Notes: generated from the letters alone by a model not told the origin. Counted from the first letter of the stretch, positions 26,272-40,601 are shown. The stretch: DNA of 64,000 nucleotides from Nostoc edaphicum CCNP1411 (GCF_014023275.1 NZ_CP054698.1:6533001-6597000); one strand, 5' to 3'. Numbers and translations are program-made.

Positions 26272-27894
26272 TTACTCCCATTCAATAGTTCCAGGCGGCT
26301 TAGAGGTAATGTCATAAACCACCCGATTTACTCCTTTCACCTCATTCACAATCCGAGTGGAAATCACTTCCAAGACATCGTAAGGTACTCTTGCCCAATC
26401 AGCAGTCATGCCATCTTCACTGGTCACAATCCGCAAAACAATCGGGTAAGCGTAAGTGCGTTGATCCCCCATAACGCCAACACTACGAATTGGCAGCAAT
26501 ACAGCAAATGCTTGCCAGAAATCATGATACATACCGCGTTGGTTAATTTCTTGCCGGACAATCAAATCGGCATCACGCAAAATATTTAACCGCTCAGATG
26601 TGACTTCCCCCAAGATGCGAATTGCCAAACCAGGCCCAGGAAAAGGTTGCCGTTGGACAATTTCTTCTGGTAAACCAATGGAACGCCCAACTTTGCGGAC
26701 TTCATCTTTAAATAGTTTCCGCAGTGGTTCTACCAATTTAAATCTTAGGTCTTTGGGCAAACCGCCAACATTGTGATGGCTCTTAATTTTCACCGCTACC
26801 CGCTCACCAGTTTGGGGATCAACGTTGGTGTCAGCAGATTCGATAACATCTGGATAAAGAGTCCCTTGAGCCAAATAGTCAAAGTGACCAAGACGTTTGG
26901 ATGTTTCCTCAAATACAGCAATAAATTCGTGTCCGATGCGGCGGCGTTTTTCTTCAGGATCTGTGATATCAGCAACTCTAGCTAAAAAGCGATCGCGGGC
27001 ATTAACATACTCTACAGGAATGTGAAACTGCTCTTGGAACAGCTTTACCAATCGCTCTGGCTCATACTTTCGCATAAAGCCTTGATCGATAAACACGCAA
27101 GTCAGTTGTTCACCAATGGCTTTATACAGCAAGAAGGCCAGGGTAGAAGAATCCACTCCACCAGACAGCGCCAACAGCACCCGCTTCTCGCCAACTCTAG
27201 CGCGAATTTCTTGAATTGCTTCTTCGACAAAAGCCGCTGTTGTCCAAGTGGGTTCGCAATCGCAGATATGGTAGACAAAATTACGGATTAATGCAATCCC
27301 GCCAAGAGAATGCACCACCTCTGGATGGAACTGAACGCCGTAAAGTTTCCTTTCGTGGTCAGCAATGGCAGCACAGGGAGTATTTTCTGTATGTGCCAGC
27401 AATTCAAACCCCGATGGCATTTGGATAACTGAGTCTCCGTGACTCATCCACATGGTGGTGCCATCTTCGACGTTGGTGAGCAAATCTGTGGGATCATCAA
27501 TATATAATGATGCTTTGCCATACTCACCTCGATCGGCCTTTGCTACTTCGCCACCGAGTTGGTTCACCATCAGCTGCATCCCATAGCAAACACCCAAAAT
27601 GGGTATTCCCAAATTCCAGATTTCTGGGTCACAATGGGGAGCGTTATCACCATAAACCGAACTCGGCCCACCGGAGAGGATGATTCCTTTGGGATTGAGT
27701 TGGCGCAATTGTTCAGAAGTAGTGCGATAGGATAAAACTTCAGAGTATACTTGAGTCTCGCGGATGCGACGGGCAATCAACTCAGAATATTGAGAGCCGA
27801 AATCCAGAATTACAATCAATTGGCGATCAAGCCGCCCAAAATTTTCCAATGTTTGGGGCGCTTGTTCTGTTGGTAGAGTCACCGCTGTATTCAT
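26272..27894 (-). CDS. guaA: GMP synthase (glutamine-hydrolysing)
   Basis: 540 residues. The N-terminal class I glutamine amidotransferase has its Cys nucleophile in GVCYGMQLM (about 100) and the His-Glu pair in GVQFHPEV. The ATP pyrophosphatase domain has [16 protein letters not shown] (about 243). The C-terminal dimerisation domain ends in KPPGTIEWE, as usual. It converts XMP to GMP in the cytosol. cbiD lies about 220 bp upstream on the same strand. Confidence 0.97.
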   Translation of the reverse strand: MNTAVTLPTEQAPQTLENFGRLDRQLIVILDFGSQYSELIARRIRETQVYSEVLSYRTTSEQLRQLNPKGIILSGGPSSVYGDNAPHCDPEIWNLGIPILGVCYGMQLMVNQLGGEVAKADRGEYGKASLYIDDPTDLLTNVEDGTTMWMSHGDSVIQMPSGFELLAHTENTPCAAIADHERKLYGVQFHPEVVHSLGGIALIRNFVYHICDCEPTWTTAAFVEEAIQEIRARVGEKRVLLALSGGVDSSTLAFLLYKAIGEQLTCVFIDQGFMRKYEPERLVKLFQEQFHIPVEYVNARDRFLARVADITDPEEKRRRIGHEFIAVFEETSKRLGHFDYLAQGTLYPDVIESADTNVDPQTGERVAVKIKSHHNVGGLPKDLRFKLVEPLRKLFKDEVRKVGRSIGLPEEIVQRQPFPGPGLAIRILGEVTSERLNILRDADLIVRQEINQRGMYHDFWQAFAVLLPIRSVGVMGDQRTYAYPIVLRIVTSEDGMTADWARVPYDVLEVISTRIVNEVKGVNRVVYDITSKPPGTIEWE

Positions 27895-27987
27895 GACGGG
27901 AGTATTATGTCTGTTAAGGATAGATGCTTTGTGGTCTATAGTGATGCTATTATTCAGCCTGGTTAGGCTGATAATGGTATAGAAGCC

Positions 27988-28021
27988 CTAGACAAACGCG
28001 AGGTTATGTGCGCTTGTCTAG
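27988..28021 (-). terminator. Hairpin between cbiD and guaA
   Basis: Arms CTAGACAAACGC and GCGCTTGTCTAG with one mismatch and a 10-nt loop. It could be a cbiD terminator or a structured guaA leader. A U-run is lacking, so the terminator call is weak. Confidence 0.4.
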
Positions 28022-28118
28022 TCCCGGAGTCGGAGATGGTATTAAAACGATAAACTTACCTTAGAGTGGTTACTTAAAAGATTATTTATTTGGATTGTTT
28101 ACGATTATTCATAATAAA

Positions 28119-29234
28119 TTAACATAATTTTCCCATCAACAGGCCAGCAGTTTTACTCTTCACAATAATTTTGCGATCGCGATCAAAGAGGATAGAGCCA
28201 CAGACTGTAGTTCCTGTGCCCTTTTGGCTATGGCTTTGGATGTATTCTTGGGAACGAACATCGATGGTTTCGGCGATCGCACTGTAAACTTGATTTACCC
28301 AATCACTGCCAGTTGCAGCATCTAGCGATTTTAGATATGTTAGTGCTGCTTCGGCGGTAGCACTATTAAACACAGCTTGGATATCTGGTAATTTTAAACC
28401 TGCGATCGCACAGTGCGCTGCCAAAATTTCCCGCCTTCCATCAGCCAAGTAGTGATGAGTGTGAAAAATCCCTCCTGCCAGTTTCATCAGCTTACCGTGA
28501 TAGCCAAATAATAATATTTCTCTCACACCCAGCACATCAGCTTCTACTAACATTGGGCCAAGCCAGTTAGCAGTTTTGACCAATTGTTCAGGATTAATCC
28601 CTAGTTTACGCGCCAAATCTAGGCCATTTTCGCCGATACAAAATACTAAACTCTCAAAACGACTGGCTTTATTTTGTAATTCCGCCCGAAAAACTGCAAG
28701 CTGATCTGGCGTACTTAAGGGTTGAGAAATACCAGTTGTGCCTAAAAGCGAAAGTCCTTCAACCACACCAAAAGCAGAATTTGAAGTCCGAACAGCTAGC
28801 GATCGCCCTTCGGGTAGAATAATCGTCACCGTGATTTTTTCCCCAGGTGCCAGCATTCGTTGCAAATTCTCTTGCAACAGCCTTTGAGCATAAGCATAAA
28901 TGGCTGGCTTGTCATCAGCATTTAATTGCCTACCAATCCCTTCCCCACCTTTAATAATTACTGCATCATCACCCTGTTCTCGCCATTCCACCAATGCCCA
29001 AATCGGTGTATTTTTAGTCAGGTCAAGATTATCACCGGGATCGCTGCGAGCGATCGCCAAAACTATACTTTCAGATAGTCCTGCGACCTGTTCAATGGGG
29101 ATTTCTGCGATTTGAGCGGGTTCAATTAAATCTACAGATGCTAAAGTTAGGGATTGGCGATCGTTTAACCAGTGTAAAGCTGCAACAGCAGCAGCGCAAG
29201 CAAAGACGGGAAGTGTGTATCCAGAACGGGACAT
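28119..29234 (-). CDS. cbiD: Cobalt-precorrin-5B C(1)-methyltransferase CbiD
   Basis: 371 residues. The N-terminus MSRSGYTLPVFACAAAVAAL and GIGRQLNADDKPAI, ILPEGRSLAVRTSNSAFGVVEGLSLLGTTGI identify CbiD. It methylates C-1 of the corrin ring in the anaerobic cobalamin pathway, using SAM. No other cbi or cob gene and no cobalamin riboswitch is visible upstream. The start ATG lies about 85 bp beyond the truncated hicA, so an ancestral promoter may have been replaced. Confidence 0.93.
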   Translation of the reverse strand: MSRSGYTLPVFACAAAVAALHWLNDRQSLTLASVDLIEPAQIAEIPIEQVAGLSESIVLAIARSDPGDNLDLTKNTPIWALVEWREQGDDAVIIKGGEGIGRQLNADDKPAIYAYAQRLLQENLQRMLAPGEKITVTIILPEGRSLAVRTSNSAFGVVEGLSLLGTTGISQPLSTPDQLAVFRAELQNKASRFESLVFCIGENGLDLARKLGINPEQLVKTANWLGPMLVEADVLGVREILLFGYHGKLMKLAGGIFHTHHYLADGRREILAAHCAIAGLKLPDIQAVFNSATAEAALTYLKSLDAATGSDWVNQVYSAIAETIDVRSQEYIQSHSQKGTGTTVCGSILFDRDRKIIVKSKTAGLLMGKLC

Positions 29235-29269
29235 TTTTTAAATTCAAAAGTACAAAATAATTCTTCAAA

Positions 29270-29323
29270 AATAAAGACACAACCCATTTCTTCCAGGTGT
29301 TTGATCAAGTCCCGTCGTTTCAC
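29270..29323 (-). pseudogene. Truncated HicA toxin remnant
   Basis: Directly after hicB, sharing its stop in a GTGA overlap, a frame reads VKRRDLIKHLEEMGCVFI, the typical HicA N-terminus. Homology then stops and the frame runs out of phase into cbiD. The double-stranded-RNA-binding-like core with the catalytic His is missing. Confidence 0.75.
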
Positions 29324-29511
29324 GATACCTCAAGTTCAGCCACTCTTCCGACATTGGGAATTGTCCCATTCGTTAATTCTTTGTAAATATCACTTAAGTT
29401 CTCCTTCAATTCTTTTTCGGTTTCTGCCTGAGTCCAGTAGTCTGGATACTCCTGGAGATAGCCAAGCCACATCTCCTCATCTTGCCAGTAAACATATTTC
29501 TTGGTTGTCAT
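29320..29511 (-). CDS. Orphan HicB-like antitoxin
   Basis: 63 residues from ATG 29511 (the frame is open further upstream without protein-like sequence). KYVYWQDEEMWLGYLQEYPDYWTQAETEKELKENLSDIYKEL is the HicB partial RNase H-like fold. It overlaps by 4 nt a HicA frame that is truncated after about 18 codons, so the antitoxin no longer has an intact cognate toxin beside it. Confidence 0.75.
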   Translation of the reverse strand: MTTKKYVYWQDEEMWLGYLQEYPDYWTQAETEKELKENLSDIYKELTNGTIPNVGRVAELEVS

Positions 29512-29599
29512 AGGGTGAACGAACGACTTATGAACTTCTCCAACTATGCCAACCATCTTATCAAACAGGGCGATCGCTCTATCACAGTCGTCCAGAATC

Positions 29600-29899
29600 C
29601 TACTCACTGAGCAAACTGTCAGCCTGCAATGGATACACATGGCGTAAGCTTCGCCAAGCCGGAAATGGTTGATCATCAATCATTGCTTCTGGCTTTGGGA
29701 GATAACCAGCGAAGCAATCCTCTAGTCCAAACTCCTTTGCTGAAGCATGAGCATAATCACTGCCTCCACTGCTCCAGCAGTACAGTACTGCTCCTTGCGC
29801 CTTTAACTGTCGAACTACTTTAATGACACTGGGTATTGGAATTCGTTTCGTTCCAACCGAGCGAACAAGAGTGTCATCGACATCAACAAAAATTACCAT
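29600..29899 (-). CDS. Small HAD-like phosphatase
   Basis: 99 residues from ATG 29899. HAD motif I is FVDVDDTLV, motif II is CWSSGGSDYA, and KPEAMIDDQ supplies the Lys and acidic residues of motifs III/IV. It lacks a cap domain and is shorter than most HAD enzymes, like small phage or cyanobacterial C0-type members. The substrate is unknown. It lies just downstream (minus-strand direction) of the rRNA operon terminator. Confidence 0.72.
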   Translation of the reverse strand: MVIFVDVDDTLVRSVGTKRIPIPSVIKVVRQLKAQGAVLYCWSSGGSDYAHASAKEFGLEDCFAGYLPKPEAMIDDQPFPAWRSLRHVYPLQADSLLSE

Positions 29900-29920
29900 A
29901 CTCAAAATTCAGGAAAAACA

Positions 29921-29956
29921 AAAGCCCCAAGCAATTATGATTGCTTGGGGCTTTTT
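29921..29956 (-). terminator. Bidirectional terminator of the rRNA operon
   Basis: Arms AAAGCCCCAAGCAAT (29921-29935) and ATTGCTTGGGGCTTT (29940-29954) with a 4-nt loop; A- and T-runs on both sides let it work in both directions. It follows 5S rRNA on the minus strand. Confidence 0.92.
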
Positions 29957-29971
29957 GTTTGAAAAATAGAA

Positions 29972-30088
29972 CCTGGCATCGAGCTATTTTTGCGTAGGGC
30001 TACCCCTAAACTATCGTGGCCGCAGCAGCGTTTCACCTCTGAGTTCGGGAAGGGTTCAGTGTGGTTCCACCGCGCAATAGACACCAGG
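29972..30088 (-). rRNA. rrf: 5S ribosomal RNA
   Basis: 117 nt. The complementary ends CCTGGTGTCTATTGCGCGG and its 3' partner, plus the internal CCGAACTCAGAGGTGAAAC, are diagnostic. Last gene of the rRNA operon. Confidence 0.96.
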
Positions 30089-30102
30089 AAAACCTGATGG
30101 GA

Positions 30103-30135
30103 ATTAAAAATTAAAAATGTAAAATTAAAAATGAC
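30103..30135. repeat. STRR in the 23S-5S spacer
   Basis: Tandem ATTAAAA/ATGTAAA heptads between 5S and 23S genes. Probably tolerated in the processed spacer. Confidence 0.65.
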
Positions 30136-30214
30136 TTTTGAAATTTTACATTTCTAATACTTCAGAAACCCTGAAGACTGCAAGTAACGCGAATTATTAA
30201 TAAGTAGAGCAAAT

Positions 30215-33117
<2,903 letters not shown>

Positions 33118-33195
33118 CTCAAACATTTGCTGTTCTACAAATTGCATTCACAAATAGTTAGTTCTGCTTACTTCGTCACTTCCTACTGATTTTAC

Positions 33196-33226
33196 TCAGC
33201 ACTCAGCACTCAGTACTCAGCACTAA
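33196..33226. repeat. STRR, CACTCAG heptads in the 16S-23S spacer
   Basis: Repeats of CACTCAG with variants between 23S and tRNA-Ala. Same family as at nnr (11634-11716) and 42040-42101. Confidence 0.7.
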
Positions 33227-33367
33227 AAAATGTCTGTGTCTGCCTGCTAATTTCGCGTTACTATGCAGTTTTCAAGGTTCTGGCTGAGAACTAACTCAGC
33301 AGTCTGACTCAATTAAGTCATGTTGCTGATTTCTCACTAGTTTTTCTGTTTTGGCAATCGCCACAGG

Positions 33368-33440
33368 TGGAGGTTAGCGGACTCGAACCGCTGACATCCT
33401 GCTTGCAAAGCAGGCGCTCTACCAACTGAGCTAAACCCCC
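33368..33440 (-). tRNA. tRNA-Ala (TGC)
   Basis: 73 nt cloverleaf. Acceptor GGGGGUU pairs with AACCUCC, and the anticodon loop UUUGCAA gives UGC. Lies in the 16S-23S spacer. CCA is not encoded. Confidence 0.97.
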
Positions 33441-33446
33441 AGATAC

Positions 33447-33520
33447 AATTAAAAATTGATAATTAAAAATTAAAAATTGAATTTTCTTCATTTTTAATTT
33501 TGCATTTTACATTTTTAATT
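33447..33520. repeat. STRR between tRNA-Ile and tRNA-Ala
   Basis: AATTAAAA/ATTTTTA heptads in both orientations fill most of the interval, so the precursor RNA could fold into a long AU hairpin between the two tRNAs. Confidence 0.65.
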
Positions 33521-33528
33521 GATTCAGG

Positions 33529-33602
<74 letters not shown>

Positions 33603-33726
33603 ATATCGAACCAAATCATAGTTTGAAAGCTTTCAACAAATGTCTGCGACCGACCTAGGTTAGACCAACTTACTATCTATATAGCTGTATGCTTTTTGAT
33701 ATGTAAGGGGTGTAGGTCTCCCTAAA

Positions 33727-35222
<1,496 letters not shown>

Positions 35223-35537
35223 TTGTATTGGAAAGCTCTATAGCTCAATTAGCTGCTCTTTTAAAACTTCAGCTTAGTTCTCTTTATTTGCTTGACGCAG
35301 GCCACTTGTTGTATAATGGCTTTCAAACTATAATATTTTCAAGGTTCGGTGTCCTTCAGGCGTCGCTCTTTCGCGCTCCGCTTCAGGCACTTATTCAATA
35401 TAGCGAACCTACTTCATTGTGTCAACTACTTTTTCCAAAATATTTTTGGATTGTTTCTTAGTCACTATCAAAGCCTTAGAGAGTAAGGGTTTTAGGCTAT
35501 AGTATTGCTAAATGTCACTAAGGAAGCAATTAAAGTT
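35223..35537. other. rRNA promoter and leader region, shared with nadC
   Basis: About 315 bp between the divergent 16S and nadC genes. It must hold the rRNA promoter (minus) and the nadC promoter (plus). I cannot assign boxes with confidence. Confidence 0.45.
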
Positions 35538-36404
35538 GTGAGGAATTCTGGTATTCTGCCGCCCTGGTTGGTTTTAGATCCACTGTTGTGTGGCTGGTTG
35601 ATGGAGGATATTGGTAGAGGCGATCGCACTACAAATACCCTACTAATAGAAGATGTGACTCTAGGCTCTGCTAAATGGATCGCTAAAGCTTCAGGGATAA
35701 TTGCTGGCTTACCAGTTGCAGCTAGGGTGTTTCAAATTTTGAATGAAAAAGTCAGCTTTGTGGCGGTTGCGACTGAAGGCGCATGGTGTGAGCCGGGACA
35801 GGTAGTAGCTGAAATTCATGGTTCGCTGGATGCGCTACTGATGGGAGAACGGGTGGCGCTCAACTTGGCTATGCGGTTGAGTGGGATTGCAACGCTGACT
35901 AATATATATATAGAGAAAATTGCTGACTTACCTGCTCAGTTGGTGGATACGCGTAAAACCACACCAGGGCTGAGACTGTTGGAAAAGTACGCAACTGCTT
36001 TGGGTGGGGCGATTAATCACCGCATGGGTTTGGATGATGCGGTAATGATTAAGGATAATCACATTGCTGCTGCTGGGGGAATTGGAGAAGCTGTTACCCG
36101 TATTCGTTCTCAGATTCCTTATCCCTTGACCATAGAGGTTGAGACGGAAAGTTTAGAGCAGGTGAAAGAAGCTTTGCAGCACAAGGCTGACATTATTATG
36201 TTGGACAATATGCCTTTGGATATGATGCGTCAGGCGGTGCAGTTGATTTGCCAGCAGGATAGGCGTGTGAAAATTGAAGCTTCCGGGAATGTGACTTTGG
36301 AAACGATTCGCAGTGTGGCGGAAACGGGTGTTGACTATATTTCTAGCAGTGCGCCGATTACTCAATCGAAGTGGCTAGATTTGAGTATGAGGATTGTACT
36401 TTAA
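35538..36404 (+). CDS. nadC: Nicotinate-nucleotide pyrophosphorylase (carboxylating)
   Basis: 288 residues from GTG 35538, chosen because AAGGAAG lies upstream and homologues begin just before ILPPWLVLDPLL; a TTG at 35505 would add 11 residues. Motifs are DIGRGDRTT, VDTRKTTPGLRLLEKYA, HRMGLDDAVMIKDNH and IEVET. It makes nicotinate mononucleotide from quinolinate and PRPP in NAD synthesis. No nadA or nadB adjacent. Confidence 0.93.
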   Translation: MRNSGILPPWLVLDPLLCGWLMEDIGRGDRTTNTLLIEDVTLGSAKWIAKASGIIAGLPVAARVFQILNEKVSFVAVATEGAWCEPGQVVAEIHGSLDALLMGERVALNLAMRLSGIATLTNIYIEKIADLPAQLVDTRKTTPGLRLLEKYATALGGAINHRMGLDDAVMIKDNHIAAAGGIGEAVTRIRSQIPYPLTIEVETESLEQVKEALQHKADIIMLDNMPLDMMRQAVQLICQQDRRVKIEASGNVTLETIRSVAETGVDYISSSAPITQSKWLDLSMRIVL

Positions 36405-36419
36405 ATAAAATGGGGCGGA

Positions 36420-36668
36420 TCATCCTACTGCAAAGTCGGTGTAGTGTCGCATTTTTGGAGTATCAAAGCTTAAAACAATATCTTCTTTGGGAACATCGAG
36501 TTCAACCAGCTGGTTTGCAATTCCGACTTCGGTACTATCTTGTTGAATCCGAATTTTGCTTTGCTATGTTGTGATGATGTCGAGGGGAAGGACAGTGCTA
36601 TACAGTCGCTTTGAGCCGTGCCAACCAACATAGACTAGTTGGTAGTAGTTGCGTTCGGTGACGAATTG
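36420..36668 (-). pseudogene. XisI-family (fdxN-element excision controlling factor) remnant
   Basis: The minus strand reads FVTERNYYQLVYVGW, then KRLYSTVLPLDIITT, an in-frame TAG, then IRIQQDSTEVGIANQLVEL, DVPKEDIVLSFDTPKM and RHYTDFAVG before TGA. This is the XisI C-terminal two-thirds. The N-terminus is absent and no xisH lies upstream. Xis(H/I) proteins are widespread in heterocystous cyanobacteria; XisI was first linked to fdxN element excision. Confidence 0.85.
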
Positions 36669-36710
36669 TGACCGAATTTAATTTACAAGTTTAAGAAAAT
36701 AGCGATCGCC

Positions 36711-37214
36711 TTAAACAACAGTTTTACTAATTTGCAGTCCCATGATCACTAAGTCCCGTTCAATGCTGTCAAGTTCGGCAATTTTAGGCAAATGTCCCCA
36801 GTGCTGGAAACCAAATGTCTCAAAGAGTTTTAAACTGGGCTGATTGTGGGCAAAAATGAAGCAGACTAGGCTCTTTAGACCCAAATTAGGACTTTCACTA
36901 ATTGCTTGTGCTAAGAGTTGCCGTCCCAAACCACACCGATGAAAGCTAGGGGCTATGTAAATACTAATTTCAGCAGTTTTACTATAGGCGGGGCGCCCAT
37001 AAAAGGATTGGAAACTAAGCCATCCAGCGATTACTCCGTCTACTTCGATGACCCAAAGTGGGCGTTGTGAAGGCGATCGCCCCTTAAACCAAACAAGGCG
37101 ACTTTCTACAGATACTGGTTCTAAGTCAGCAGTTGCCATGCGGCTGGGAACTGCGGCATTGTAAATTGCCACAATTGCAGGCAAGTCAGTTTCAGTCGCA
37201 TGGCGAATAGTCAT
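36711..37214 (-). CDS. GNAT N-acetyltransferase, phosphinothricin-acetyltransferase-like
   Basis: 167 residues from ATG 37214. Signature segments are IRHATETDLPAIVAIYNAAV (N-terminus of the Pat/Bar/MddA group), EISIYIAPSFHRCGLGRQLLAQAI (acetyl-CoA loop, R-x-x-G-x-G/A form) and LFETFGFQHWGHLPKI. The likely substrate is an amino acid or analogue such as methionine sulfoximine; resistance is not demonstrated by sequence. Confidence 0.85.
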   Translation of the reverse strand: MTIRHATETDLPAIVAIYNAAVPSRMATADLEPVSVESRLVWFKGRSPSQRPLWVIEVDGVIAGWLSFQSFYGRPAYSKTAEISIYIAPSFHRCGLGRQLLAQAISESPNLGLKSLVCFIFAHNQPSLKLFETFGFQHWGHLPKIAELDSIERDLVIMGLQISKTVV

Positions 37215-37914
37215 TGTTACCGTTTCAAACAAATCTTCAGAAAATATTCAAAAATAATACAGTGTTAACAGTAGCAATTTTACGGCTTCTACAGTAATTT
37301 TCACAGATACTTTGCCAGATAGGAGCCTCGTACTTTGCATAAGATAATGGTTAACCCTACTGCAAGTATGCGATGCACCACCACAGAAGACACCACAGTT
37401 GCTATAAATAGAGGAAAAGTCCAACGCACTACCTACTATATTTTGTGTAACAAAAAAAAATTATAACTCCTTACTTTTAAAGTATAAGCTTTTATTCCTA
37501 ACGCATCATTCATTATTCATCCTACAGAAATAGATCATTTTACTATGTCAGGGAAAATCAACTTTTTCTCTGGATATTTATATATCTTTTTATCCAACTG
37601 AGATATTTTTTTAATTTAGTAATGATAAGTATTTGATTAATGTTGTTGTTTTAAGTTTCCCATGAGATCGGATAATCTTAAATCCTTTAACGGCAAGAAT
37701 TACAATTAATTTCAATATGACTGTATATACATAGAAATCAGGATTGTATATAACAATAGCTTGTATTTTGTAACCATATTTACAAGGAGCTTATTTAAAT
37801 TCGTAGTAATCAGCACAATTTCTATATATAGCTAAAGACAGAGGTAGTTAACATGTATGAATCTTTATAATTAATTTAAAATAAATCTAGCTATATAAAA
37901 TAAGTAAAAATATT
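37215..37914. other. AT-rich spacer, nothing recognised
   Basis: About 700 bp. No protein-like frame, no RNA gene and no clear terminator noticed. Confidence 0.5.
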
Positions 37915-38862
37915 ATGTCTATTAAATGTTTTAATGTTATTAATGATAAATTCAGTAATACTCCAGATAGCAATATTTCAAATATTGTTGAAATAGCACT
38001 TTTTATAGATAAAATAAAAAATAGTATTTGGCTTTTTGGTATTCCATCTTGGCTTTTCGGAATAACCGATAGAAGTATAGCTGCATTTGCCGATGGTTCT
38101 TTATCTGCTATAGAAATATTTCAGCTATTTACAGCCTCTTTCTTTTTTATGAGTTGGCTATATTTAAAGCCAGAAGAAAGCTTCAATAGCCATGATTTAG
38201 ACCCCAGCCAATATCAAGAATATCTCGCTCGTACTCAAGCTAAAAAGCTTCAAATAAGAAAGTTACACATGATTAGCCAGGAGTATATTTTACCTTTCCC
38301 CTATATTTGCCAAATTTATCATCTATTGAACTTAAAACATTTAGAAACAGTTCATAGATTTAGCCTTAATAATCTTAAAATTCTTAATATCAGCCAGTTT
38401 GAAACTACAAATGTTGGTGGTAAAATCACATTTCAAACGATATTAGATTCACCAGCTAATCCTTTGAGAATTTGGCGACAGCCAACTGTGGAGGTGGATT
38501 TAATATTACATACTCCCTACACTGTTGAACTAAGTATTCCAGTCTATAATCACAAAAGGATAATTGTGATATTTCATGCTTTCCCTTTAAATGACTCAGA
38601 GCATCAATTGTTTATAGATATTTATAGTGACTTAGAGTGGCCAAAGCCATTATTACAAATAATATTGCATCTTGCTTCTTGTTTGACACTTTTTGAAGAT
38701 TTGCCATATCTCAGAGCTTTAGCGGAGAAAAATATAGAGCGTTTATTCAACTTAAGTAGGACTTCAAATCACGAGAGTGCATTACTGTTTAAAAGGTTTG
38801 TTGAGCTATATGGATCGAGTGGAGAAGCAACTAAATTACTTGAGGGTAGGGAAGAGAGTTAG
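37915..38862 (+). CDS. Unknown AT-rich protein
   Basis: 315 residues, no family recognised. Codon use is much more AT-rich than in neighbouring genes, suggesting recent acquisition. One hydrophobic stretch near residues 38-50 and another near 70-82 may touch the membrane. The C-terminal half (EDLPYLRALAEKNIERLF ... ESALLFKRFVELYG) is faintly like the C-terminus of Rieske-type oxygenases, but no Rieske cluster or mononuclear iron motif is present. That resemblance is weak. Confidence 0.55.
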   Translation: MSIKCFNVINDKFSNTPDSNISNIVEIALFIDKIKNSIWLFGIPSWLFGITDRSIAAFADGSLSAIEIFQLFTASFFFMSWLYLKPEESFNSHDLDPSQYQEYLARTQAKKLQIRKLHMISQEYILPFPYICQIYHLLNLKHLETVHRFSLNNLKILNISQFETTNVGGKITFQTILDSPANPLRIWRQPTVEVDLILHTPYTVELSIPVYNHKRIIVIFHAFPLNDSEHQLFIDIYSDLEWPKPLLQIILHLASCLTLFEDLPYLRALAEKNIERLFNLSRTSNHESALLFKRFVELYGSSGEATKLLEGREES

Positions 38863-38863
38863 G

Positions 38864-38916
38864 AGACGCGATTAATCGCGTCTGTACAAGAGTTAGGAGT
38901 TTAAAACTTCTAACTC
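38864..38916 (+). terminator. Palindrome and hairpin after the unknown AT-rich gene
   Basis: Perfect 20-bp palindrome AGACGCGATTAATCGCGTCT at 38864-38883, then an imperfect GTTAGGAGTTT / AAACTTCTAAC hairpin with a T-rich tail. It can serve both convergent genes. Confidence 0.55.
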
Positions 38917-38930
38917 CTAATTTTATTTAG

Positions 38931-40601
38931 TTAAGCGCGTGCTAGTAATGGAGCAGCAGCTAGTAAGGTTTTGGTATAAGGATGCTGAGGATTGGCAAAA
39001 ATCTTTTTTGTAAGACCGAGTTCGACAATTTTACCGCCATTCATTACAGCAATACGATCGCACAAAAATCGAGCTAACCAAAGATCGTGAGTGATGAATA
39101 GATAAGTTAACTCAAACTCTTCTTTTAATTGCAACATCAAATCCAGCACTTGCGACTGCACACTGGCGTCTAACATACTCACGGGTTCATCACAGATTAA
39201 AAGTTTAGGGTGAGTAATCAAAGCACGAGCGATCGCAACTCTTTGCTGTTGTCCACCAGACAAATCTGACGGATAACGCTCATAATACACTTCTGGCGGT
39301 GTTAACCCAACTTTATTTAGCATCCACAAAACCTGTTCTTTTGCTTTGACAGGATTGGCTAAATTGTGGATAAATAAAGGATCGGCGATACTTTGTCCCA
39401 CTGTCATAGCTGGATTGAGACAAGCATGAGGATCTTGAAAGATCATTTGTATTTGTCGCCGTGAAGAACGAATTTCTTGACGCGACAGTTTAGTTAAATC
39501 CTGTCCCAAAAACTCAACTTTGCCACTAGTGGGACGAATTAGTTGCAAGATTGTTCGTGACAGTGTGCTTTTACCACAACCTGATTCGCCGACTAAACCG
39601 AGAATTTCTCCTGCATAAAGATCCAAGTTAATTCCATCTACTGCTTTAATTGTCTGCGCTTGTGTGTTAAGCAGTCGTTCGATCAAGTTAGGTTCGATGG
39701 TGTAGTGTTGCTTAAGTTCTGTAACACTCAAAATTGGGGATTGCTGATTAATAATTGGTAATTGCTTTTCTCCGTCATTGGCAATTATCAATTCTCCACT
39801 ATCATTTACTGCTTGAATATGTAAAGCTGCTTTTAAGAGCGATCGCGTGTATTCATGTTGAGGTTGCCGAAATACGGTTTCTGTAGCACCCATTTCGACC
39901 ATTTTGCCGTTGTACATCACGCCAATGCGATCGCAATACTCAGCGACCATTGCTAAATCATGAGAAATCAGCAACAATCCCATGTTTTCTTCACCGCACA
40001 GGCGAGTTAATTCTGTCAATATCTGCGCGGAGACGGTGACATCTAAACTGGTGGTGGGTTCATCGGCAACAATTAACTTGGGATTGAGGAGTAAAGCTAA
40101 AGCGATCGCTACCCGTTGGCGCATTCCGCCGCTAAACTCATGAGGATACTGATTCCAGCGACTAGCGGGAATATTTACCTTTGCTAAAGTAGCAAGTGCT
40201 TTTTCTTTAGCTTCCCGCGTTGATAATTCTGGTGAGTGCGCCTGGAGGGTTTCGATACAATGCTTACCAATAGTCATCAGTGGATCGAGACGTGTCATGG
40301 GATCTTGAAAAACTAAGGCGATCGCCTCTCCCCGAAATTTCCGCAACTGGTTGGGTATCAAGTCAAACACTGATTGTCCTTGAAATGTCACCCGTCCCTC
40401 AACACGACTAGAGGCTGGTAGTAAACGCATTACCGCCCGTCCGATAGTTGATTTACCACAACCTGACTCTCCCACCAATCCCATTCTTTCACCTGGTTTC
40501 AAGGTGAAAGATACATCATCAACCGCCCAGCTTGCTTCTTCTCCACTCCGTGCAGGATAGGCAACTCGCAGATTTTCGATACAGAATAAGGCTTCACTCA
40601 T
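38931..40601 (-). CDS. Double-NBD peptide/nickel-type ABC transporter ATPase
   Basis: 556 residues, two fused ABC ATPase domains of the Dpp/Opp/GsiA type. First: Walker [13 protein letters not shown], signature SGGMRQRV, Walker [13 protein letters not shown]. Second: [38 protein letters not shown]. Both carry the oligopeptide-transporter C-terminal extension (HPYTKTLL type). It energises uptake of a peptide, nickel or similar solute. No permease or binding protein is adjacent. Confidence 0.92.
   Translation of the reverse strand: MSEALFCIENLRVAYPARSGEEASWAVDDVSFTLKPGERMGLVGESGCGKSTIGRAVMRLLPASSRVEGRVTFQGQSVFDLIPNQLRKFRGEAIALVFQDPMTRLDPLMTIGKHCIETLQAHSPELSTREAKEKALATLAKVNIPASRWNQYPHEFSGGMRQRVAIALALLLNPKLIVADEPTTSLDVTVSAQILTELTRLCGEENMGLLLISHDLAMVAEYCDRIGVMYNGKMVEMGATETVFRQPQHEYTRSLLKAALHIQAVNDSGELIIANDGEKQLPIINQQSPILSVTELKQHYTIEPNLIERLLNTQAQTIKAVDGINLDLYAGEILGLVGESGCGKSTLSRTILQLIRPTSGKVEFLGQDLTKLSRQEIRSSRRQIQMIFQDPHACLNPAMTVGQSIADPLFIHNLANPVKAKEQVLWMLNKVGLTPPEVYYERYPSDLSGGQQQRVAIARALITHPKLLICDEPVSMLDASVQSQVLDLMLQLKEEFELTYLFITHDLWLARFLCDRIAVMNGGKIVELGLTKKIFANPQHPYTKTLLAAAPLLARA

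Noticed and set aside
28119..29320. Cobalamin riboswitch before cbiD
   Set aside because: The upstream segment is the hicAB remnant; no B12-box-like conserved core seen.
36371..36574. 67-codon plus-strand frame after nadC
   Set aside because: Overlaps the nadC end and is the antisense of the XisI relic.
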